The translations under genes and the position numbers were made by a program. Under the pieces are notes generated by a model, which saw only the letters and a list, made by a program, of their open reading frames with translations, had not been told where the DNA came from and did not search any database. Positions 34,046-42,113 of a DNA stretch of 64,000 nt are shown here, piece after piece. Origin of the DNA: Nitrososphaerota archaeon (GTDB lineage: Archaea; Thermoproteota; Nitrososphaeria; Nitrososphaerales; Gagatemarchaeaceae); contig JAGWHB010000001.1 of assembly GCA_028867035.1 (NCBI GenBank), forward strand, positions 124,001 through 188,000. The letters are read 5' to 3'. Positions within the stretch are counted from its first letter, which is position 1, and the number at the start of each line of letters is the position of its first letter.

Positions 34046-34573
34046 GTGGATAGGAGTATCAAAGTCCTGAGGCTGGGGCAGAGATATGTCAGGGACGACA
34101 GGACGCTGACCCACCTTTGCCTGGTTTCTAGGGCTCTCGGGGCCGAGTCAATCTACCTGGAGGACGCTGAGAAGGATGTCATTGCGACCCTCGACGGCGT
34201 AAACAAGACCTGGGGTGGAGATTTCAAGGCGTTCCTCGGGGTGCCCTGGCGGAGGGTCATACAGGACGCCAAGAAGGAAGGAAGGAGCGTCGTCCATCTC
34301 ACGATGTATGGGACCCCCATACAGGACGCGGCCCCGCAGCTCAGGGGCTTGGACAAGATCCTCATCGTCGTCGGAGGGCCCAAGGTCCCCGGGAGGGTGT
34401 ACCACGAGGCAGACTTCAACGTCGCCGTCACCTCGCAGCCCCACTCTGAAGTGGCGGCCCTGGCGATAGCCCTGCACGAGGTTCAGAGCGGGGAAGAGCT
34501 TAAGAGGACGTTTCAAAAAAGTAGACTTAGAATCTTGCCTTCGGCCCGGGGCAAGAGAGTTGTAGAAAATTGA
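34046..34573 (+). CDS. tRNA (cytidine-56-2'-O)-methyltransferase aTrm56
   Basis: A 175-residue SPOUT methyltransferase specific to archaea that methylates C56 in the T loop. Visible marks: IKVLRLGQRYVRDDRTLTHLCLVSRALGA at the N terminus, VHLTMYGTPI, and the knot motif ILIVVGGPKVPGRVYHEADFNVAVTSQPHSEVAALAIAL. GTG start. The stop overlaps the TFE start. Its target loop is interrupted by an intron in the nearby tRNA-Met gene. Confidence 0.92.
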   Translation: MDRSIKVLRLGQRYVRDDRTLTHLCLVSRALGAESIYLEDAEKDVIATLDGVNKTWGGDFKAFLGVPWRRVIQDAKKEGRSVVHLTMYGTPIQDAAPQLRGLDKILIVVGGPKVPGRVYHEADFNVAVTSQPHSEVAALAIALHEVQSGEELKRTFQKSRLRILPSARGKRVVEN

Positions 34574-35079
34574 AGATTGAATACGAAGACACCTTTGTAA
34601 AGGTAGCAGGACTCATAGGGGGTCCGGACTACGTGCGGGTAGCCCGGGCTCTGCTCAACAACGAGAACGCCACGGACGAAGAAATAGCTTCAGCCACGGG
34701 ACTGAAGATCAAGACTGTCAGGAAGTCCCTCTACGACCTCTTCGGACGCAGCCTCATCACAGGGGTGAGGGTGAGGGACCCGAAGAGAGGTTGGTTCGTC
34801 TACAGGTGGAAGGCCCAGCGGGACCAGACCGACGGCTTCATCCAGACCCAGAGGAGGAAGGTCCTGAACAGATTGAAGCAGAGGCTGGAGTACGAAGAGA
34901 TGCACGAGTTCTACCACTGCGGCACCCCGACCTGCCTGACCAGGACATTCGAGGACTCCATGGAGAACTTTTTCAAGTGCCCGACCTGCGGCAAACCCCT
35001 CAACCGGCTCGACAACGCGGAGCTGAAGGAAGCGCTCCGCTGGAAGATCAAGCAGCTGGACGAGGAACTGGCCAAGTGA
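34570..35079 (+). CDS. tfe: Transcription factor E, alpha subunit
   Basis: A 169-residue archaeal TFIIE-alpha homologue that helps open promoters. An extended winged helix (about 1-85, with NENATDEEIASATGLKIKTVRKSLYDLFGRSLI) precedes a zinc ribbon (CGTPTCLT…FFKCPTCGKPLNRL). A basic linker contains TQRRKVLNRLKQRLEYEE. TTG start, overlapping the aTrm56 stop by 4 bases. Confidence 0.95.
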   Translation: MKIEYEDTFVKVAGLIGGPDYVRVARALLNNENATDEEIASATGLKIKTVRKSLYDLFGRSLITGVRVRDPKRGWFVYRWKAQRDQTDGFIQTQRRKVLNRLKQRLEYEEMHEFYHCGTPTCLTRTFEDSMENFFKCPTCGKPLNRLDNAELKEALRWKIKQLDEELAK

Positions 35080-35642
35080 TCCCCTCCGAGGAGGATGCAG
35101 CCTCTCTTCACCGGAAGTACGGCAGCGACGAGCGTATCGTCAGGCACTGCCAGACTGTCGCCCTGGTCGCAAGGTCGTTGGCTGAGGAATTCCAACGCAG
35201 GGGGCACGCGGTGAACGTGAAGGCAGTGGTCGCGGCTGCCATGCTGCACGACATAGGGAGGTCGAGGATCCAGACTGTAAGGCACGGGGTAGAAGGCGCC
35301 AGTATGGTCGAGAAAGAAGGAGTGGACGGGAAGGTCGTGGAAATCATTCAGCGACATGTGGGGGCAGGCATCTCTCCGGAGGAGGCGAAGAGCCTCGGGC
35401 TGCCCGATCTCGACTACATCCCGCACACCCTGGAGGAACGGATCGTCTGCTTCGCCGACAAGATGGTGGACTCGAACAGGGTGAGGCCGTTCGAGGAGGA
35501 GGTACGCAGGTTCAGGATAAAATCACATGATGTGGGAAGGTTGCTTGCGCTGAAGAAGGGGCTGCAGGAGGAGCTCGGGGAAGACCCTGAGAAGATCGTC
35601 TTCGGGAAGATTAAAGAATCTCATTTGAAGGCGGCCGATTGA
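35076..35642 (+). CDS. HD-domain hydrolase
   Basis: A 188-residue HD protein (archaeal TIGR00295-like). The metal site is seen as IVRHCQTVALVA (His about 23), AAMLHDIGRSRIQ (His-Asp about 55), IQRHVGAGISPEEAK (His) and CFADKMVDSNR (Asp). Likely a phosphohydrolase for nucleotides or phosphate esters; substrate not known. GTG start overlaps the TFE stop (GTGA). The open frame upstream lies inside tfe and is not used. Confidence 0.82.
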   Translation: MIPSEEDAASLHRKYGSDERIVRHCQTVALVARSLAEEFQRRGHAVNVKAVVAAAMLHDIGRSRIQTVRHGVEGASMVEKEGVDGKVVEIIQRHVGAGISPEEAKSLGLPDLDYIPHTLEERIVCFADKMVDSNRVRPFEEEVRRFRIKSHDVGRLLALKKGLQEELGEDPEKIVFGKIKESHLKAAD

Positions 35643-35749
35643 TGGCCTCCTGCATCTGCAGGGTCTGCAAGCACAAGGACTACGAAAGCTGTTCGAAGTG
35701 CACCTGCTGCAAGTATCAGAGGGCGGCCTGCATGCAGATTCATGCTTAG
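35642..35749 (+). CDS. 35-residue cysteine-rich peptide
   Basis: A tiny gene whose ATG shares a base with the stop of the HD gene (TGATG). The 35-residue product has eight Cys (CIC, then C, then CSKCTCC, then C) and several His and Lys, enough for one or two zinc or Fe-S sites. Below usual size cutoffs, but coupled, with normal codon use and a clear stop. I do not know the family. Confidence 0.7.
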   Translation: MASCICRVCKHKDYESCSKCTCCKYQRAACMQIHA

Positions 35750-35796
35750 CAAGTCCGGGCAAGACTTAAGGGCAATATTCAACGGGCACTCAAATC

Positions 35797-35936
35797 AGCG
35801 AGGTGGGGAAGCCAGTCCCTTGATGGGGGCCAGGTACATCCCGGCGGGCTCATAAGCGAAAGCCGAGAGACCCGCAGAGCGGAGGTTCAAAGGATGTTGG
35901 ACGAAAGCCCGGCATCTGAAATTCCTCCCCTCGCTA
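35797..35936 (+). tRNA. Initiator tRNA-Met (CAU) with three introns
   Basis: Acceptor arms AGCGAGG and CCTCGCT, discriminator A. The A1-U72 pair and the three G-C pairs at the end of the anticodon stem (GCGGG/CCCGC) mark the initiator. Three insertions must be removed: 18 bases in the D loop (35816-35833, flanked by CCAG repeats), 15 bases at 37/38 (35856-35870) and about 31 bases in the T loop after TTCAAA (35892-35922). The mature form then has normal arms (T arm GGAGG-TTCAAAT-CCTCC). Boundaries may shift slightly. Confidence 0.9.
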
Positions 35937-36354
35937 GTTAAATAGAATGAGAGGATTTCATGTTCCAATGAACCAGGCTTTGACCAAAAGGGAAGGTTTG
36001 CTCCTGTATTGGTGTGAGGGCGACAAGCCGAAAGATAATCTGCGGAAAGTCCAGGTCACAAACAGTGACCCCTCAATCTTGAGGCCGTTTGTCGGATGGC
36101 TTGAGAACTACTACGGGGTTGCGAGAGAGTCGATGAAACTAAGGTTGCATCTTTGGGAGGGTTCGAATGAACACGCAGCAAAGGTGTTCTGGGCCGAGAG
36201 CCTTGGCATCCCTTTGCCGAACTTCACGAAGACTTGGTTCAAGCCACCAGGCCGGAAGAATACTCACCCCAACGGGATTTGCAGAGTGTCCGTCAGTTCA
36301 AAGAACCTAATGGAAACGATTCGCTCAGACTTGCGAAGCGAATTCCAATCATAA
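35856..36354 (+). mobile_element. Endonuclease element in the initiator tRNA-Met anticodon loop
   Basis: The 499 bases lie between two copies of TCATAA, the 3' side of the anticodon loop (35850-35855 and 36349-36354). They contain a short intron, a full 3' half of the tRNA, a TATA element and an endonuclease gene. After the second TCATAA the tRNA sequence resumes at CCCGC as an uninterrupted anticodon arm. This looks like an insert that brought its own 3' half and displaced the older one. Inferred from layout only. Confidence 0.6.
35968..36354 (+). CDS. LAGLIDADG-like endonuclease of the tRNA-Met element
   Basis: A 128-residue protein. LLLYWCEGDKPKDNLRKVQVTNSDPSILRPFVGWLENYYGV at the N terminus resembles single-motif LAGLIDADG-type proteins, in which the acidic residue lies in the EGD group and NSDP starts the second strand. 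The ATG at 35968 is preferred because TTAAATAG (35938-35945) is about 25 bases upstream; an earlier in-frame ATG is at 35947. The stop codon TAA is part of the tRNA anticodon-loop sequence CATAA, so gene and tRNA share bases. Confidence 0.72.
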   Translation: MNQALTKREGLLLYWCEGDKPKDNLRKVQVTNSDPSILRPFVGWLENYYGVARESMKLRLHLWEGSNEHAAKVFWAESLGIPLPNFTKTWFKPPGRKNTHPNGICRVSVSSKNLMETIRSDLRSEFQS

Positions 36355-36435
36355 CCCGCAGGGCGGAGACCGGGGGCAACCCTCGGCCGTGGGTTCAAAC
36401 GGGAGTCCAACTCCCTGAAAATCCTCCCCTCGCTA
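36349..36435 (+). pseudogene. Second 3' half of initiator tRNA-Met, with two introns
   Basis: From the anticodon loop on, the sequence repeats the tRNA-Met 3' half: TCATAA, CCCGC, variable loop AGGGC (AGAGC in the first copy), GGAG, G, TTCAAA, T, CCTCC, CCTCGCT, A. Two different insertions interrupt it: 24 bases in the T stem (36369-36392) and 22 bases in the T loop (36400-36421). No 5' half lies before it. It could be a displaced remnant, or an alternative 3' exon spliced to the first copy's 5' half across the 499-base element. Confidence 0.75.
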
Positions 36436-36472
36436 CTTCTTGAAGAGCCCACAGGAGCGAAACGGCCCGACA

Positions 36473-36754
36473 CTAGATTAGCGTGATCCTGAACACGACC
36501 ACGACCGAGGTGAACTCCAAGACTGCTATGGCGAGCAGGAACGGCAGGATTCCTTCGGCGAAGAGGGAAGCCATGGTGAAATATGCGAAGAAAGTCATCG
36601 CGTTCTGCAGGAAGAGGGCGAAGGCGAAGATCATCAGGCCCGCGGTGTAGACGGCTCTGCTCTTCCGGAACATCCTACCGTAGAGGTAGGTCAGCCCCCC
36701 CAGTAGCACGGCGTTGACTCCCGCGAAGATCATCGCGAGATCCATGATCAGGGC
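36473..36754 (-). CDS. Small three-helix membrane protein
   Basis: A 93-residue protein with about three membrane helices (10-28, 40-62, 70-90) and few charged residues. Not recognised beyond similarity of layout to archaeal DUF7521-type proteins that sit beside ArsR-like regulators. The start at 36754 fits a GGTTAAACG TATA element on the minus strand near 36785. It is divergent from the winged-helix gene at 36859 and is probably controlled by it. Confidence 0.65.
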   Translation of the reverse strand, partial: ALIMDLAMIFAGVNAVLLGGLTYLYGRMFRKSRAVYTAGLMIFAFALFLQNAMTFFAYFTMASLFAEGILPFLLAIAVLEFTSVVVVFRITLI

Positions 36755-36858
36755 CATCTCACTCCAGTCTCGCCCCTCTTCGTTTAACCCTTTGTCCAAA
36801 TCTGTTCCAATTTCGTGGGAGCCGTCCAAGGAATAAATACGGTAGAGGGAAATAATCG

Positions 36859-37170
36859 ATGTTGGGGGACGACTCCGAACTCCGCGGCCTGCTCTGGTTC
36901 CTCCTAGGCGGCACCAGGGGAGGCGAGAACAGGGCGAGGATCATCCAGAAGATCCAGGCGCGCCCCGGCAATGTGAACCAGCTGGCCGGCGAGCTCGGCC
37001 TCCAGTACAAGGCGGTCCAGCATCACATCAAGGTGCTTCATCGGAGCTCCCTCGTGACTGCAAGCGGCGAGAAGTATGGGATGACGTATTCGCTGAGCGA
37101 TTGGATGAAAGGGCACATGGAGATCTTCGACGAGATCTGCGCAAAACTTGGACTCGACAAAGGAGAGTAG
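36859..37170 (+). CDS. ArsR-like winged-helix regulator
   Basis: A 103-residue winged-helix protein: RGGENRARIIQKIQARPGNVNQLAGELGLQYKAVQHHIKVLHRSSLV (about 20-68). No metal-binding Cys set is seen. AATAAATACG about 25 bases upstream is its TATA. It shares a 105-base divergent promoter region with the membrane protein gene, a common regulator/target pair in archaea. Confidence 0.8.
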   Translation: MLGDDSELRGLLWFLLGGTRGGENRARIIQKIQARPGNVNQLAGELGLQYKAVQHHIKVLHRSSLVTASGEKYGMTYSLSDWMKGHMEIFDEICAKLGLDKGE

Positions 37171-37268
37171 GCGCGGCACGTTGGCCGCCTAATCTGTAGC
37201 AGATTTGGATTTGAATTGGAGCAAATTTGGACAAATCCCCATATACGCTGGGGGTGCGTCCGGACTCA

Positions 37269-37796
37269 ATGATCTATAGCCGGCGTAGGGGAGCTTCGAG
37301 TGCGGTGCTGTCAGCGGCCGTGATCGCATTGATTGTCATTGCCGCCGCCGGCTTCGGGCTGTACGTTACCAAGCCCTCGGTGACGGCGACTTCGACCGAA
37401 GTGATGACAGCGATGGAGGCCTCGCCGGCGATGGCTTTCATTCCGGCGCCGAACGTCATGATGGCCGAAGGGATTCGCAATGGTTACCTGGTGGTCGCGC
37501 CCCTGGGCAACGGGAATTACTCGGTCGAGATCCACGCGGAGGGACTCGAGCCGACGACGGGTACAGGCAACATCTACATCGTCGAGGGGCAGCAAAAGAG
37601 CGGGACGATGGCGAGCGGTCCGATAATCGCACAGAGCGCCCATGCCTCGGAGTTCGAGGTGGGGAGCGACGGGATCGGGCAGTACTTCGTCATCCTGACA
37701 GCCAATCCGGCGACCAGCTTCGAAAGCGTTCAGCTGGTCTTCCTGGGAGGGATGTCGATGGGCAACGCGACGGTGATCGCCACGGCGACCTTCTAG
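37269..37796 (+). CDS. Secreted or membrane-anchored beta-rich protein
   Basis: A 175-residue protein with an N-terminal signal/anchor (RRGASSAVLSAAVIALIVIAAAGFGLYV) and an exported domain in which YSVEIHAEGLEPTTGTGNIYIVEG and QYFVILTANPATSFESVQLVFLGGMSM look like beta strands. ATG at 37269 chosen from a CATATACGC TATA at about 37240. It is 40 bases upstream of the CcdA-like gene on the same strand. It may be a metal or redox partner of the pair that follows; Met-rich ends (VMMAEG, GGMSMGN) would fit, but this is a guess. Confidence 0.65.
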   Translation: MIYSRRRGASSAVLSAAVIALIVIAAAGFGLYVTKPSVTATSTEVMTAMEASPAMAFIPAPNVMMAEGIRNGYLVVAPLGNGNYSVEIHAEGLEPTTGTGNIYIVEGQQKSGTMASGPIIAQSAHASEFEVGSDGIGQYFVILTANPATSFESVQLVFLGGMSMGNATVIATATF

Positions 37797-37836
37797 GCGG
37801 AGCCCCGTCAGAGATCCGCTTAGCCGAGAGGGGTTA

Positions 37837-38598
37837 GTGGTAGGAGACATGGGAGCTGTTAGGATCGGAGCGCGCGAAGTCGTATTCCTGAACTCCGCCT
37901 TCTTCGTGCTGGGTTTCACCTTCGTGTTTTCGGCGATCGGCGTCCTGCTGCAGAGCGTGCTGTCAGGCGCGTCCCTGGAGGCCCTGAACACGGTAAGACT
38001 TGTCGGCGGCTCGATCATAATAATCCTGGGCGTCTTGATGGTCGCGTCAGTCAGGTACGCGATACCGCTCTTCAGCGTCGAGCACAAGATCCACGTAAAG
38101 AGATTCCGGAACAGCTATGCGACCTCCTTGCTTTTCGGGGTAGCGTTCGCGCTTGGTTGGACCCCCTGCGTGGGCGCGATACTCGGCTCGATCTACACCC
38201 TCGCCGCCCTCTCCCCCGGTCTTGGATTTCTGTATCTGATGGCTTTCTCGCTGGGGCTGGGCATACCCTTCCTCATAGCGGGCGCGTTCATCTCCAGGGT
38301 GTCCGGGTTCCTGAAGAGGGCCGGGCCCTTCCTGAGATACTACAACATCATAAGCGGGGTCTTCCTCGTGGCGATCGGGCTGCTGGTGGTCACAAACTAC
38401 ATCGGTGTGCTTCAGATCTTCCTTAACGGCGTGGGCCCGCTCGCCTCGCTGGCGAACCCGCTGGGGCAGTTCCAGCTCAACTTCCTCATCGCACTTACCG
38501 CGGGATTCCTGACGTTCATCTCTCCCTGCATACTGCCCCTTCTACCGGCATTCCTCTCCTATGTGTCGGGCACAGCCGCAGGGAGGGTGGATGGTTGA
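37837..38598 (+). CDS. ccdA: CcdA-like thiol exporter with permuted helix order
   Basis: A 253-residue membrane protein of the CcdA/DsbD family, which passes electrons across the membrane through two Cys. Usual CcdA starts with helix 1 carrying SPCxLPLLPxYLSYxSG and has LGWTPCxGPIL in helix 4. Here the chain starts at the region after helix 1 (VVFLNSAFFVLGFTFVFSAIG), has LGWTPCVGAIL with Cys111, and ends with FISPCILPLLPAFLSYVSG with Cys231. So helix 1 lies at the C terminus. Both cysteines are kept. GTG start; no helix 1 is found upstream. The stop overlaps the TlpA-like start. Confidence 0.8.
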   Translation: MVGDMGAVRIGAREVVFLNSAFFVLGFTFVFSAIGVLLQSVLSGASLEALNTVRLVGGSIIIILGVLMVASVRYAIPLFSVEHKIHVKRFRNSYATSLLFGVAFALGWTPCVGAILGSIYTLAALSPGLGFLYLMAFSLGLGIPFLIAGAFISRVSGFLKRAGPFLRYYNIISGVFLVAIGLLVVTNYIGVLQIFLNGVGPLASLANPLGQFQLNFLIALTAGFLTFISPCILPLLPAFLSYVSGTAAGRVDG

Positions 38599-39683
38599 AG
38601 GTCAACGTCTACCTGCTGATCTTCGGCACCATAGGCCTCATCGTCGCCGCCGCCGGGGTGTCTGCCTTCTTCTCCTATCAGGGCACGACGACGAATAACA
38701 CGGCGTTGGCCGGCAGCCTCTCCAACCTGCACGACTACGGCCCAGCGCCCAACTTCGTGGGAATAGCCGGATGGGTCAACTCCCCCCCGCTTAACCTGAC
38801 AGACCTCAGAGGGAAGGTCGTCCTCGTCGACTTCTGGACGTACTCCTGCATAAACTGCATACGCACCATACCTTATCTGAACGCCTGGTACGACAGATAT
38901 GGGAGCGGCGGGCTCGTGATCGTCGGCGTGCACACCCCCGAGTTCCAGTTCGAGAAGAACTACACCAACGTCCAGGCGGCCGTACGACAGTTCGGCATCA
39001 AATACCCGGTCGCGCTCGACAGTAACTACTCCACATGGAACGCGTACAAGAACAGGTTCTGGCCCGCAGACTACCTCATCGACAAGGACGGTCACATCAG
39101 GGACACCCACGTCGGCGAAGGCGGGTACAACACGACAGAGATGGTCATCCAGGAGCTGCTGCTGAACGCTGGGTACAACGTCGGCCCTGGTCTGGGCTCG
39201 AACTCTGTGAGCGCGACGAGCGTCAACTTCTCGCAGATAGAGACCCCAGAAATCTACCTTGGGTACGGCACCGCCAGGTTCCCCATAGGCAACACCCAGG
39301 GTTTCTCGCCTGGCCAGGTCGTGGACTATAGCTTCACGGGGCCCATGCAGAACAACACGGTGTACCTCTCAGGCAGGTGGTACGACGCTTCGGACAGCGT
39401 GACTTCGTCGGGGAACAGGTCTGAGGTATTCCTGATCTATCACGCGAAGAATGTGAACATCGTGGCCCAGGGGAACTCGACCTTGGTCACTGTCCTGCTG
39501 GACGGGAAGAATATCTCAGGGTCCTATGCGGGCAGTGACGTGTTGCTTCAAAACGGCGTAGGGACGGCGGTTATCGGCTCGGCCAGGCTCTACAACCTGG
39601 TGTCGGGCCCGACCTACGGGTGGCACCTGCTCGAGATAATCGCTGCTCCGGGGACCAGGATCTACACGTTCACCTTCGGCTGA
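38595..39683 (+). CDS. Membrane-anchored TlpA/DipZ-type thioredoxin with C-terminal beta domain
   Basis: A 362-residue exported thiol-disulfide protein. A membrane anchor (5-27) leads to a thioredoxin fold with CINC at residues 85-88 in VDFWTYSCINCIRTIPYLNAWYDRY, followed by VGVHTPEFQFEKNYTNV and FWPADYLIDKDGHIRDTHVGEGGYN. The last 150 residues form a carbohydrate-binding-like beta domain. The whole matches the extracellular half of mycobacterial DipZ. It follows the CcdA-like gene with a 4-base overlap, so the two are the split equivalent of DipZ: CcdA feeds electrons to this domain outside the cell. Confidence 0.88.
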   Translation: MKVNVYLLIFGTIGLIVAAAGVSAFFSYQGTTTNNTALAGSLSNLHDYGPAPNFVGIAGWVNSPPLNLTDLRGKVVLVDFWTYSCINCIRTIPYLNAWYDRYGSGGLVIVGVHTPEFQFEKNYTNVQAAVRQFGIKYPVALDSNYSTWNAYKNRFWPADYLIDKDGHIRDTHVGEGGYNTTEMVIQELLLNAGYNVGPGLGSNSVSATSVNFSQIETPEIYLGYGTARFPIGNTQGFSPGQVVDYSFTGPMQNNTVYLSGRWYDASDSVTSSGNRSEVFLIYHAKNVNIVAQGNSTLVTVLLDGKNISGSYAGSDVLLQNGVGTAVIGSARLYNLVSGPTYGWHLLEIIAAPGTRIYTFTFG

Positions 39684-39728
39684 GTCCCCCATTACATATT
39701 TACACAGGCCTTGGGAGCCGGCGTCGGC

Positions 39729-40901
39729 TTGACAGGAGATTCCACGAGATCGGTGCACGAAGCCGAACCGTTTGACGAGCACACCGGCTCGCTGACGACG
39801 CCCATCTACGAGACCTCGACCTTCGGTTTCGCGAGGGCGGGAGACGTCCCCGTCGCCGTGGCCGGCTTCGGGGCGAAGGGGTACACCTACTCGAGGTGGG
39901 AGAACCCGACCGTGGTGACTCTGGAGAACAAGCTCGCGGCCTTCGAGCACGGGGGAGACGGGGCGGCGTTCTCGTCGGGCATGGCGGCCATATCCACGTC
40001 AATCTTCTCCTTCTTGAACAAGGGGTCGCACACCCTCGCCATCAGAGACCTCTACGGAGGGACCTTTGGGCTTCTCAATCACCTGCTGCCTGAGCTGGGA
40101 TTCAGCACCGACCTTGTCGAGACCACGGACTTCGGTGCCCTGGAAAGAGGAGTGAGGAAGAACACGAGTATGGTGTACATCGAGAGCCCGACGAACCCGA
40201 CCATGAAGCTGGTTGACATAGCGAAGGCGGCCAAGCTGGCCCACTCGAACGGCGCCATCCTGCTGGTCGACAACACGTTCGCGTCCCCCATCAACCAGAA
40301 CCCCTTCGACCTAGGAGCTGACGTGGTGCTGCACAGCGCGACCAAGTACCTCAATGGGCACGCTGACCTCATAGCCGGCGCAGCGGTCGCGAGCAAGGAG
40401 AACACCCACAAGATCAAGATGATGAGGAGGGAGCTGGGAGGGACCATGGACCCGCTCCCGGCATGGCTTGTCCTCCGCGGGATGAAGACCATGGCCATCC
40501 GGGTCAGGCAGCAGAACGCCAGCGCGATGGCGCTCGCCGAGTTCCTTTCCACCCACAGGAGGGTGGCGGCAGTCCACTACCCCGGACTGAAGTCCCACCC
40601 TCAGCATCAACTGGCGAGAAAGCAGATGAAGGGGTTCGGAGGCATGCTGAGCTTCGAGGTCAAGGGGACGACGAAGGACACGATGAAGTTCACCGAATCG
40701 GTGAAGGTCGCCACCCTGGCCGCGAGCCTCGGCGGGGTCGAGACCCTGGTGTCGCAGCCCTACAACATGACACACGCCCAGATGTCTGCCAAGGACAGGG
40801 AGAAGACCGGGATCCCCGAGACCCTGGTGAGGATTTCCGTGGGCATAGAGGACGAGGAGGATCTGGTCGGCGACTTCAGGCAAGCACTCGCGGCTGTGTA
40901 G
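39729..40901 (+). CDS. Cystathionine gamma-synthase/lyase family PLP enzyme
   Basis: A 390-residue fold-type I PLP enzyme of the Cys/Met metabolism family. Visible are YSRWENPTVVTLENKLAAFEHG, SSGMAAIST, the PLP-phosphate region, DNTFASPINQNPFDLGADVVLHSATKYLNGHAD with the Schiff-base Lys, and SLGGVETLVSQPYNMTHA. It could be cystathionine gamma-synthase, gamma-lyase or a methionine gamma-lyase; the sequence does not settle this. TTG at 39729 is chosen because the TATA (ACATATTTAC, about 39693-39702) is too close to the TTG at 39711. Confidence 0.88.
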   Translation: MTGDSTRSVHEAEPFDEHTGSLTTPIYETSTFGFARAGDVPVAVAGFGAKGYTYSRWENPTVVTLENKLAAFEHGGDGAAFSSGMAAISTSIFSFLNKGSHTLAIRDLYGGTFGLLNHLLPELGFSTDLVETTDFGALERGVRKNTSMVYIESPTNPTMKLVDIAKAAKLAHSNGAILLVDNTFASPINQNPFDLGADVVLHSATKYLNGHADLIAGAAVASKENTHKIKMMRRELGGTMDPLPAWLVLRGMKTMAIRVRQQNASAMALAEFLSTHRRVAAVHYPGLKSHPQHQLARKQMKGFGGMLSFEVKGTTKDTMKFTESVKVATLAASLGGVETLVSQPYNMTHAQMSAKDREKTGIPETLVRISVGIEDEEDLVGDFRQALAAV

Positions 40902-42066
40902 GCGAGAATCCCAACCAACCATCGACTGCCCCTGCCTTGGTGCAAGTCTCGCGGCCATACCTGATCAGAGGCTTGGTGAGGTGCCTGTTGGCACGCGGAG
41001 ACGAGATGTAGGTCCCTTCCTCGAGTGTTCCCTTTGTGGAGACCACGTCCACCTTCTCCAGGTTGAGGATTTTTGGATGCAGAGTTGTCGCGCGCCTCAC
41101 GCCGCCATAGGCCCTTACCCTGTCCCCGGGTTTGAGGAGCTTGACCGTCCTTCTCAGGTCCCCCGTCGGCTCGTAGGCGGCTGCGATGTGTTCGACCCCT
41201 CCCTCGTCCATGGCCAGGTAGACGTGCCCCCCTTCTCCGACTTTGATGTCTTTGAGGACACAGTCCACCCAACCTGACGAGTAGGCCTTCCAGTCCAGCC
41301 GCCTTCGGAGGTGGGCGTCGGTGTGCTGGTTGGTAACGTACACCAAGTGGCCCTCGAGCGGCTCTTCGAAGCCGAGCTTGCCGAAGGCTGATACGACTTT
41401 CTCCGGCGCGTCCCCCCTTACGCCGGCGAACACAGGGTCGGGGCCATGGGGAGCGACCAGGACCTTCCTCTTCTGGTAGTCGTAGTTGTTGAAAGTGTGG
41501 GGGAACATGTCCGCGTCCATGGCCTTGACCGAGGAGCTGTCGACGAGGCGTCTTGTCCCCCAGAATTCCTTGCGCCTGTAGGCGATCAGCTCGTAGGTGT
41601 GGTCGAAGCGCTCGTCGAACCCCAGGGAGGCGGCGGCGCCCACGAGGCCCATGCCGTTGCCGAGCTCGAATGATCTGGCCCCCATCTCCTCGAGAAGTCG
41701 CCTCACTCTGTGCGGGCTCACCACACCGGTAAGGGCATCGAAGTAGAGCCGTTCGAACCCGCTCGACAGTGAGGGGTCTTCCAAGAGAACCATTCCAGAA
41801 TTGGCTCCGCCCTCGACGTCAGACAGCTCCTCCACTTTCGCTGTGATCCTTTCGAACGCAAGTGCTGAATCTGGGGCTTCGATCTGCATGCAGACAGCCG
41901 CGTTCCCCCTCGTCTTGAACGGGATGTTCGGGTTGAGCCTGACGAGCCTGGGGTATGCGAGCACCTGAATCTCAGGACGCAGGTCGGTCGCGATGCGGTA
42001 GGCCAGGTATGTGGTGCAGTACCCCCGCGAGGAGTCAGTGTCGTCGATGCCTACGAGGAGCCGCAT
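40876..42066 (-). CDS. tiaS: tRNA(Ile2) 2-agmatinylcytidine synthetase
   Basis: A 396-residue TiaS, the archaeal enzyme that modifies C34 of tRNA-Ile(CAU) with agmatine so that it reads AUA. The start LLVGIDDTDSSRGYCTTYLAYRI has the kinase-like Asp cluster, followed by GNAAVCMQIEA, GLVGAAASLG, FNNYDYQKRKVLVAPHGPDPVFAGVRGD and YVTNQHTDAHL. Its end overlaps the convergent PLP enzyme gene by 26 bases. Confidence 0.95.
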   Translation of the reverse strand: MRLLVGIDDTDSSRGYCTTYLAYRIATDLRPEIQVLAYPRLVRLNPNIPFKTRGNAAVCMQIEAPDSALAFERITAKVEELSDVEGGANSGMVLLEDPSLSSGFERLYFDALTGVVSPHRVRRLLEEMGARSFELGNGMGLVGAAASLGFDERFDHTYELIAYRRKEFWGTRRLVDSSSVKAMDADMFPHTFNNYDYQKRKVLVAPHGPDPVFAGVRGDAPEKVVSAFGKLGFEEPLEGHLVYVTNQHTDAHLRRRLDWKAYSSGWVDCVLKDIKVGEGGHVYLAMDEGGVEHIAAAYEPTGDLRRTVKLLKPGDRVRAYGGVRRATTLHPKILNLEKVDVVSTKGTLEEGTYISSPRANRHLTKPLIRYGRETCTKAGAVDGWLGFSPTQPRVLA

Positions 42067-42113
42067 GGAACCTCCGGTAATCCTGGATTATTTTAACGTG
42101 GGATGATTAGCTT

